Source of the DNA: Caulobacter endophyticus
GTDB lineage: Bacteria; Pseudomonadota; Alphaproteobacteria; Caulobacterales; Caulobacteraceae
Length of the DNA: 64,000 nt
Direction: 5' to 3'
Assembly (NCBI RefSeq): GCF_003116815.1
Contig: NZ_QDKQ01000023.1
Location: 40,120-104,119, forward strand
The notes beneath the pieces are model-generated. The model worked only from the letters and a program-made list of their open reading frames with translations. It searched no databases and was not told the DNA's origin. Of this stretch, positions 58,324-64,000 are shown piece after piece. The position numbers and the translations under genes were made by a program. How positions within the stretch are numbered: the first letter of the stretch is position 1; the number at the start of each line of letters is the position of its first letter.

Positions 58324-58653
58324 TCAGCTGGCGATCAGACCCTTGCAAGTCACGTCGCGTTCCTGGATCAGCGCCGCCTTGGTCGCTTCGTCGGCCTTGG
58401 AGGCGGCGCGCTTGGCGTCGCTGCGGGCCGTGTCGGCGCGGTCGGAAGTGAAGGTGTGACGGCCACCGCGCTGATCCTTGATGAACTGCTTCAGCGCGGC
58501 CGGATCGGCCTCGCCCAGCGCCTCGGCCTCGGTCAGGCCCAGGCAGCGGTTGGCATGGATGAACTGGGCGTCGGTGACGCGCTCGGCGGCCAGGGCCGGA
58601 GCGGCGGCGGCGGTCAGCGAAGCGGCGGCGAGCAGAATAGTGGCGATACGCAT
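58324..58653 (-). CDS. Small secreted protein, hypothetical
   Basis: The 109-residue protein has a Sec signal (ILLAAASLTAAAAPALAAE) and a charged helical mature part with two cysteines (HANRCLGLTEAEAL and RDVTCKGLIAS). It is divergent from the DUF1289 gene across 90 bp. Function unknown. Confidence 0.75.
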   Translation of the reverse strand: MRIATILLAAASLTAAAAPALAAERVTDAQFIHANRCLGLTEAEALGEADPAALKQFIKDQRGGRHTFTSDRADTARSDAKRAASKADEATKAALIQERDVTCKGLIAS

Positions 58654-58743
58654 GGCGGTGTCCCTCTGGATTAAAAGTGTGGGCGCAGGGCCGCATTGCG
58701 TCTGGCGACTTGCGCCCGACGCCGCGGATGGCGAAATTCGGTC

Positions 58744-58971
58744 ATGACTTCAGAAAGCCGACCGCCCCGCCCCATCGTCACGCCCTGCATCAAGGTGTGC
58801 GCCGTGGATGGTGCGTCCGGCTTCTGTCTTGGCTGCCGGCGGACCCTGCAGGAGATCGCTGGCTGGTCGCGCTACAGCAACGAAGAGCGCGCGGCGATCA
58901 TGGCCGCCCTGCCCCTTCGCCCCGATCCGATGGAAAGCCTGATGGCCGCCCAGTCGGTTGCGCGCAGTTGA
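58744..58971 (+). CDS. DUF1289-family small cysteine protein
   Basis: This 75-residue cytoplasmic protein contains [28 protein letters not shown], the four-cysteine DUF1289 motif (C-x3-C-x8-C-x2-C, then R-T-x2-E-I-x2-W), likely binding zinc or an iron-sulfur cluster. I start at ATG-58744 ([10 protein letters not shown]); upstream codons are non-conserved. The role of the family is unknown. Confidence 0.88.
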   Translation: MTSESRPPRPIVTPCIKVCAVDGASGFCLGCRRTLQEIAGWSRYSNEERAAIMAALPLRPDPMESLMAAQSVARS

Positions 58972-59270
58972 TTGGACTTCAGGTTCTCAAAAGAATTCCC
59001 TGAGTTTGCATCCAAGTTCTCCCCGAAGCGTCTGTTCGACGAAGAGAAAGATGCCGCCAGAGACCTGGACTTTGAAGTTAAATTCAGTCCATGAACTTTA
59101 TTACACGTTCGCCCAGCAATGTTACGGCGAGTTAATTGGCCAAATGGCCAACACCTTGTTAACCAAGTAAATTCGACTTTCGATTCACCGCTTGCAAACG
59201 TCTTGCCGCCTATGGTGGCGACTAAGGGTCGTAGAAACGGCCGAAAAGCCTGCAAGGCGGGGTGTCTTCG
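58972..59270. promoter_or_regulatory. AT-rich intergenic region with TTGGCCA palindrome
   Basis: This 299-bp region is markedly richer in A+T than its surroundings. It includes a perfect palindrome TTGGCCA-AA-TGGCCAA (59136-59151) and GTTAACCAAG (59158-59167), which resembles part of a CtrA-type site (TTAACC). It lies upstream of the aspartic protease gene. No gene is supported. Confidence 0.5.
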
Positions 59271-59780
59271 ATGTTCAAGTTCACGGCGATCGCGATTGTC
59301 GGTGCGCTGTCGGCGGTGGGCGCGGCCAAGGCCGTGACGACGCTCGACAGCACGCTCCGCCAATCGCCCCAGACCGTCCCGGCCACGGCGGCCGCCGCGA
59401 CGCTCGGCGACGCCGGAGCCGCGCAACTGACCAAGGGTCCCGATGGCCACTTCTGGGCCGAGGCCAAGGTCGACGGCCGCGCTGTCCGCTTCCTCGTCGA
59501 CACCGGCGCCACCGCCGTCTCGCTCAGCAAGGCCGACGCCCAGCGGTTGGGCATCGACCTCAGCAAGCTGAACTACGAGTACGACGTCGTCACCGCCGAC
59601 GGCCGCACCCGCGCCGCCTCCGTGAAACTGGGCAGCGTCGCCATCGCCGGCGCAAAGGTCGCCAATGTCGACGCCCTGGTCATCGAAAGCGGCCTGGAGA
59701 CCTCGCTGCTGGGCATGAGCTATCTGGGCCGCCTGTCGCGGTTCGAAGCCACGCCGCGGTCGCTGATCCTCCACCCCTGA
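59271..59780 (+). CDS. Retropepsin-like aspartic protease (TIGR02281 family)
   Basis: The 169-residue protein has an N-terminal hydrophobic anchor or signal (FTAIAIVGALSAVGAAKA) and a clan AA aspartic protease domain with VRFLVDTGATAVSLS (catalytic Asp-Thr-Gly), then LGIDLSKLNYEYDVVTADG and TSLLGMSYLGRLSRFE. One D-T-G per chain implies a homodimer in the periplasm. I choose ATG-59271, with GGCGGGG at a proper distance; GTG-59262 is possible. Confidence 0.9.
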   Translation: MFKFTAIAIVGALSAVGAAKAVTTLDSTLRQSPQTVPATAAAATLGDAGAAQLTKGPDGHFWAEAKVDGRAVRFLVDTGATAVSLSKADAQRLGIDLSKLNYEYDVVTADGRTRAASVKLGSVAIAGAKVANVDALVIESGLETSLLGMSYLGRLSRFEATPRSLILHP

Positions 59781-59787
59781 CAGCGAC

Positions 59788-59805
59788 CGGGCGCATGATC
59801 GCCCG
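59788..59805 (+). terminator. Hairpin downstream of aspartic protease
   Basis: CGGGCG-CATGAT-CGCCCG followed by AAATTCTTG, 7 bp after the stop. The T tract is poor. Confidence 0.45.
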
Positions 59806-59879
59806 AAATTCTTGCACGATCCTGCGAAAGCAAGGCCCCACGCATGGGCGCCCGCGCGGGTTTGCGCTAACCTCCCGCC

Positions 59880-60812
59880 ATGCTCATCACGTCAACGCCG
59901 GCCCAGGCTGGCTGCCCTCGCCATCCGGCCCTGGCCGAGGCGATTGAACGATCCGTCGCGACGGACGGCGTTCACCCGACCGCGATCCACGGCATGTGGC
60001 TGGCCCGGATGTCCGAGCCCAGCCCGCCCGTACACGGCGTTCACGAGGCCGCGGTCTGCATCATCGCCCAGGGCCGCAAGCAGGTGATGCTGGGCGAAGA
60101 GGTCTACATCTACGACCATGCCCGGTTCCTCGTCGTCTCGGTCGACGTGCCTGTCGTCGGCCAGGTCATCGAGGCCAGCACCGAAGCGCCGTATCTTTGC
60201 GTGCGCCTGGACATCGATCCGCGCCGCCTGAACGAGCTGATCCTCGAGATCGATCCGGGCCCCGTCCGCAACGCTCCGGCGCCCAGCCTGGCGCTCAGCG
60301 CCACAACGCCCGAACTGTTCGACGCCGTCGTGCGGCTGGTGAGCCTGCTCGAAACCCCTGGCGACATACCGGTGCTGGCGCCGCTGATCCAGCGCGAGAT
60401 TCTCTATCGCCTGCTGCGCACCGACCAGGGACCGCGCCTGCGCGAGATCGCCGCCTGCGAAAGCCGCCTTGGCCAGGTCTCGCGCGCCATCCACTGGCTG
60501 AAGACGAACTACCAGCAGCCGTTCCGCATGGAGATCCTGGCGGCCGAGGCTCGGATGAGTCCCTCCGCCCTGCACCAGCACTTCAAGGCGGTCACGGCGA
60601 TGAGCCCGCTGCAGTACCAGAAGCAGCTGCGCCTGCAGGAGGCGCGGCGACTGATCCTGGCCCAGGGCCTGGACGCCGCCACGGCGGGACACAACGTCGG
60701 CTACGACAGCCCCTCGCAGTTCAGCCGCGAGTACAGCCGACTATTCGGAGCGCCGCCGCTGCGCGACGCCACGCGGCTTCGTTCGCGCCCGGAACTCGTC
60801 AGGACTGCGTGA
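59880..60812 (+). CDS. AraC-family transcriptional regulator
   Basis: The 310-residue regulator has an AraC_N-type sensor domain (VHEAAVCIIAQGRKQVMLGEEVYIYD and SVDVPVVGQVIEAS) and a C-terminal pair of helix-turn-helix motifs (FRMEILAAEARMSPSALHQHFKAVTAMSPLQYQKQLRL and VGYDSPSQFSREYSRLFGAPP). This class often controls neighbouring oxidoreductase genes. Its 3' end overlaps the convergent symporter gene by 14 bp. The target is unknown. Confidence 0.92.
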   Translation: MLITSTPAQAGCPRHPALAEAIERSVATDGVHPTAIHGMWLARMSEPSPPVHGVHEAAVCIIAQGRKQVMLGEEVYIYDHARFLVVSVDVPVVGQVIEASTEAPYLCVRLDIDPRRLNELILEIDPGPVRNAPAPSLALSATTPELFDAVVRLVSLLETPGDIPVLAPLIQREILYRLLRTDQGPRLREIAACESRLGQVSRAIHWLKTNYQQPFRMEILAAEARMSPSALHQHFKAVTAMSPLQYQKQLRLQEARRLILAQGLDAATAGHNVGYDSPSQFSREYSRLFGAPPLRDATRLRSRPELVRTA

Positions 60813-62142
60813 CGGCGCCTTCCGGCGCGACGCCGGCCGCCGCGTCGTAGGCGGCCTGGTCGAGAATGCCTTCCTGCTTAGCCACCAGCGTGGGCACCAG
60901 GGCCTGACCGGCGACGTTCACGGCCGTGCGGCCCATGTCGAGGATCGGGTCGATGGCCAGCAGCAGCCCCGCGCCCTCCAGCGGCAGGCCCAGGGTCGAC
61001 AGGGTCAGGGTCAGCATCACCGTCGCGCCCGTCAGGCCGGCCGTGGCGGCCGAGCCCAGCACCGAGACGGCGACGATCAGGGCGTAGTCCGTCAGGCCCA
61101 GCGGCAGGTGGTAGAACTGCGCGATGAAGATCGCCGACAGGGCCGGATAGATGGCCGCGCAGCCGTCCATCTTGGTGGTCGCGCCCAGCGGCACGGCGAA
61201 GGCGGCGTAGGCGCGCGGCACGCCCAGGCCGCCTTCCGTGACGGTCTCGGTCACCGGCAGCGTGCCGATCGACGAGCGCGACACGAAGGCCAGCTGGATG
61301 GCCGGCCAGGCGTTGGCGAAGAACTTCAGCGGGTTCAGGCCGTGGGCGGTCAGCAGGATCGGATAGACGACGAACAAGACCAGAGCCAGGCCCAGATAGA
61401 TCGCGCCGGTGAAGGCGCCGAGCTGGCCCAGAGTCGTCCAGCCGTATTGCGCCACGGCGTTGCCGAGCAGGCCGACGGTGCCGATCGGCGTCAGGCGGAT
61501 CACCCAGCTCAGCACCTTGCGCACCACGGCCAGCGCCGAGGCGTTGAAGGCCAGGAAGCCCTCGCCGGCCGGACCGACCCGCAGGGCGGCGATGCCGGCC
61601 GCCAGGGCGATGACCAGGATCTGCAGCACGTTGAACGAGAGCGAGGTGCTGGCGCCGGCCTCGCCGACCTTGGTCGAGGCGTTGAGGCCAAGGATGTTGG
61701 ACGGCGCCAGGCCGGTCAGGAAGTCGAGCCACGAGCCGTTGGTGCGCGGGGCGGCCGCCGTGGCGGCGTCCAGGGCGGCATGGGCGCCCGGCTGCAGGAC
61801 GACGCCCAGGGTGATGCCGATGGCCACCGCGATCAGGGCGGTGATCGCGAACCACAGCAGCGTCTTCCAGACCAGCCGCGCGGCGTTCTGCAGTTCCCGC
61901 AGATTGGCGATGCTGGCGACGATGGCCGTGAAGACCAGCGGCGGCACCAGCACGCGCAAAAGCTGGATGAAGATCGACCCGACCTGGTGCAGGGTCTCGG
62001 CCAGGGCGTGGCCGGCCTGACCGTCCTCGACGCCGAGCCGGCGGGCCAGCAGACCCAGCGCCAGACCGCCCACCATGCCGGCGAGGACCTGGACGCCAAA
62101 GCCGCTGATGAAGCGGCTGGAGGGGGCTGTCGCCTGGGCCAT
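60799..62142 (-). CDS. Dicarboxylate/amino acid:cation symporter (DAACS family)
   Basis: The 447-residue carrier has eight helices and two re-entrant loops. The family motifs SRSSIGTLPVT (Ser-rich hairpin), PLGATTKMDGCA (P-x-G-A-T-x-N/K-x-D-G) and DPILDMGRTAVNVAGQ (substrate-binding Asp, Arg, Thr, Asn) are intact. It imports glutamate, aspartate or C4-dicarboxylates with Na+ or H+. I use ATG-62142 with AGGAACG upstream rather than GTG-62160. Confidence 0.92.
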   Translation of the reverse strand: MAQATAPSSRFISGFGVQVLAGMVGGLALGLLARRLGVEDGQAGHALAETLHQVGSIFIQLLRVLVPPLVFTAIVASIANLRELQNAARLVWKTLLWFAITALIAVAIGITLGVVLQPGAHAALDAATAAAPRTNGSWLDFLTGLAPSNILGLNASTKVGEAGASTSLSFNVLQILVIALAAGIAALRVGPAGEGFLAFNASALAVVRKVLSWVIRLTPIGTVGLLGNAVAQYGWTTLGQLGAFTGAIYLGLALVLFVVYPILLTAHGLNPLKFFANAWPAIQLAFVSRSSIGTLPVTETVTEGGLGVPRAYAAFAVPLGATTKMDGCAAIYPALSAIFIAQFYHLPLGLTDYALIVAVSVLGSAATAGLTGATVMLTLTLSTLGLPLEGAGLLLAIDPILDMGRTAVNVAGQALVPTLVAKQEGILDQAAYDAAAGVAPEGAVTQS

Positions 62143-62427
62143 TGGGTCGTTCCTGCTCACATTCGGCGGTGATCAGTCGCCGTTCAACTCACGAAACACC
62201 GAAAGCTTGGTGACGACACGTGTCGCCTAGCTTCGAAACTGCAATTTCCTGCTCGCGCATATGGGCGCGGCGGTCGAACCAGTTTTTGTGCGATCCGGCG
62301 CCAGCCAAACTGCAAGCTCCACCAGTCCGGTCGGAATTGGGGGCGGCGGCGTGTCACATGGTAAACGCGGCGGGGGCTCCCTAGGGTGACCGCGCCCCCT
62401 TCCCTGTCTCGACCTTCCGGAGCCGCC
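62143..62427. promoter_or_regulatory. Divergent promoter region with CGACACGTGTCG palindrome
   Basis: A perfect 12-bp palindrome, CGACACGTGTCG (62214-62225), lies 72 bp upstream of the symporter start and is a candidate operator. The rest has no recognisable gene. Confidence 0.4.
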
Positions 62428-62544
62428 ATGAGCCTCTCCTTCCTGTTCGGCGCGATCATCGGATCCGGCCTGTTCATCCTGCTCGGTCGCGGCCCGGTGG
62501 AAAAGCTGCTGGCGGTGATCCAGGAGCGCGTCGGCAAGCGCTGA
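62428..62544 (+). CDS. 38-residue single-span membrane protein
   Basis: ATG-62428 to TGA-62544 encodes MSLSFLFGAIIGSGLFILLG plus a basic amphipathic tail (VEKLLAVIQERVGKR). GGAG lies 6 bases before the ATG and the frame shows the local codon bias, so I consider it real despite its size. It precedes another small membrane protein by 130 bp. Confidence 0.6.
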   Translation: MSLSFLFGAIIGSGLFILLGRGPVEKLLAVIQERVGKR

Positions 62545-62674
62545 GAAGTTCCAAGCGAGGCCGGCCTATATTCGCCGGCGATACACGCGATCGTGTCGGA
62601 ACGAAGTCTTGGGAAGCGCCTTTCTTCTGCATCAGACGCGCTGCGGCGCGCCAGGAAATGTTCAGGAGGCGCTC

Positions 62675-62932
62675 ATGTCCATTCTCGCCTGGATCGTTCT
62701 GGGTCTCGTGGCCGGCTTCATCGCCAGCAAGCTCGTTAGCCGCAGCGGCGGCAGCCTGCTCGTCGATCTTGTGCTCGGCATCGTCGGCGCGCTGGTCGGC
62801 GGTTTCGTGTTCAACCAGTTCGGCGCCTCGGGCGTGTCGGGCTTCAACCTCTACAGCCTGCTGGTAGCCACTGTCGGCGCGGTGATCGTGCTGGCCATCT
62901 ACCACCTGCTGGCCGGACGCCGCGCGCTATAG
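62675..62932 (+). CDS. GlsB/YeaQ/YmgE-family stress membrane protein (transglycosylase-associated)
   Basis: This 85-residue protein has three helices: ILAWIVLGLVAGFIASKLV, LLVDLVLGIVGALVGGFVF and LLVATVGAVIVLAIYHLL. This is the YeaQ/YmgE pattern, and members are commonly stress-induced. ATG-62675 follows TCAGGAGG; the open frame before it is not coding. A terminator follows. Confidence 0.92.
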   Translation: MSILAWIVLGLVAGFIASKLVSRSGGSLLVDLVLGIVGALVGGFVFNQFGASGVSGFNLYSLLVATVGAVIVLAIYHLLAGRRAL

Positions 62933-62956
62933 CGACGACCAGATTCGAAACGAAGA

Positions 62957-62990
62957 AACGCCTTCGGCCCCGGGCCGGAGGCGTTTTCTT
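62957..62990 (+). terminator. Intrinsic terminator
   Basis: AACGCCTTCGGCCC pairs with GGGCCGGAGGCGTT (one G-U), followed by TTCTTTT, 25 bp past the YeaQ-like gene. Confidence 0.9.
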
Positions 62991-63057
62991 TTGCCGCGAC
63001 TAGCGCGATGTCTACCGGTGTCATACTCCTGGCGAAAAGATGTCGGGAGGAAGAGGC

Positions 63058-64000
63058 ATGGCCCACCAAAGTCTGGTCGCACGTCTGACGCTGGCCGCGA
63101 CGGCGCTAACCGCTCTCATTGGCGCAGCGCCGCTACGGCTGACCGTGGCGACCGATGGCCAGGCCGATCACCGCACGCTGCAGGCCGCCATCGACGCCCT
63201 GCCCGACACCGGCGGCGAGATCGCCATCGCGCCGGGGACCTACCGCGAGAAGCTGTCAGTTCCTCGCAACCGCGTACGCCTGGTCGGCAAGGGCAAGCGC
63301 CCGCAGGACGTGGTGCTGGTCTATGGCGACGCCTCGGCCACCGTCGGCGGCACGCTGAAATCCTCCTCCGTCACGGTGGCGGGCGACGATTTCCTGGCCC
63401 GTAACCTGACCATCCAGAACGACTACCACCTCCATAACGACAAGCCTTCTCAGGCCGTGGCCCTGGCGCTGATGGGCGATCGGGCCCAGCTCTACAGGGT
63501 GCGCCTGCTGGGCGCGCAGGACACGCTCTACGCCGCCAGCCGCAAAGGCAGGCCGCCGAGCCGGCAGTACTTCCGCGACTGCTACATCGAGGGGCATGTC
63601 GACTTCATCTTCGGCGACAGCAAGGCCGTCTTCGACCGCTGCCAGATTCATGGCATCGCCAACGCCACGGTGATGATCACCGCCCAGAGCAAGAGCAGCC
63701 CCGAACAGGACAGCGGCTACGTCTTCGACCGCTGCACGATCACCGCCGACCCGAAGGTGGGCGAGCTGTGGCTGGGCCGCGCCTGGCGCCCCTACGCCAC
63801 CGTCGTCTTCCTGCGCACCAGGATCGACGCCGACCTGCAGCCCAGGGGCTGGCGGGAATGGACGCCGGGCAAGACCGACACCTTCAAGACGGCCTACTAC
63901 GCCGAATACGCCTCGACCGGGCGCGGGGCGAACCCCGCCGCGCGCGAGCCGAGCGCTCATGCGCTGGACGCGAAAATGGCGGAGCGCTGGGCGCCCCGCC
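63058..64000 (+). CDS. Pectinesterase (pectin methylesterase), C-terminus beyond window
   Basis: The frame opens at ATG-63058 after GGGAGGAAGAGG and runs off the right edge with 314 codons present. A signal peptide (LTLAATALTALIGAAP) is followed by the right-handed beta-helix of carbohydrate esterase family 8. Signature segments are GAQDTLYA (catalytic Gln and Asp), YIEGHVDFIFGDSKAVFD (catalytic Asp) and LWLGRAWRPYA (Arg and Trp). It de-esterifies plant pectin outside the cytoplasm, fitting a plant-polymer-feeding Caulobacter-like organism. Little of the domain should be missing. Confidence 0.95.
   Translation, partial: MAHQSLVARLTLAATALTALIGAAPLRLTVATDGQADHRTLQAAIDALPDTGGEIAIAPGTYREKLSVPRNRVRLVGKGKRPQDVVLVYGDASATVGGTLKSSSVTVAGDDFLARNLTIQNDYHLHNDKPSQAVALALMGDRAQLYRVRLLGAQDTLYAASRKGRPPSRQYFRDCYIEGHVDFIFGDSKAVFDRCQIHGIANATVMITAQSKSSPEQDSGYVFDRCTITADPKVGELWLGRAWRPYATVVFLRTRIDADLQPRGWREWTPGKTDTFKTAYYAEYASTGRGANPAAREPSAHALDAKMAERWAPR

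Overview
This 64 kb window is high-GC chromosomal DNA (roughly two thirds G+C) of an alphaproteobacterium, most likely Caulobacter or a close relative. The pointers are four TonB-dependent receptors, a MucR/Ros-family regulator, a RegB/RegA redox pair, many short secreted proteins, and GC-rich intergenic palindromes. I saw no rRNA, tRNA, CRISPR array, insertion sequence or prophage. Genes are cut at both edges: a repetitive adhesin at the left and a pectinesterase at the right.

Layout. 1-2186 is the N-terminal part of a large repeat adhesin without a Sec signal. 2600-4783 is a TonB-dependent receptor. 4861-11545 (minus) is one tightly packed respiratory operon: cyoABCD quinol oxidase, SURF1, then the RegB/RegA redox sensor pair. 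An MFS transporter, a DUF2147 protein and a pair of small secreted paralogues (one broken) follow.

15105-30602 is the main metabolic block. A TonB receptor is divergent from an FAD dehydrogenase and a bile-acid:sodium-symporter-family carrier. They face a minus-strand run, coq4 - DUF2147 - fadE - high-molecular-weight fabG - maoC - thiolase - acyl-CoA ligase, whose genes mostly overlap. A TetR regulator is divergent from coq4. ACAT-N2-ATGT palindromes lie in both divergent promoter regions, so I propose one TetR regulon for uptake and beta-oxidation of a hydrophobic acid. The substrate is unknown.

30714-36825 is a CzcCBA-type metal efflux operon headed by a small His-rich protein. 37558-42181 holds a second proposed regulon: a TonB receptor, an acyl-CoA dehydrogenase and a LuxR-type regulator sharing a 16-bp palindrome (CTATCGGAACYGATAG). 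Next come two secreted proteins, an OmpR/EnvZ-like pair, and about 1 kb of non-coding DNA with repeated palindromes.

46648-64000 holds a beta-carbonic anhydrase/SulP operon, a MucR homologue lacking the zinc-finger cysteines, glyoxalase I, a lipoprotein plus Atm1-like ABC exporter, a LOG-family protein, two acyl-CoA dehydrogenases, a degenerate CobT-like protein, small secreted or membrane proteins, an aspartic protease, an AraC regulator, a dicarboxylate/amino-acid symporter and the pectinesterase. The two palindrome-defined regulons are the observations I consider most worth following up.
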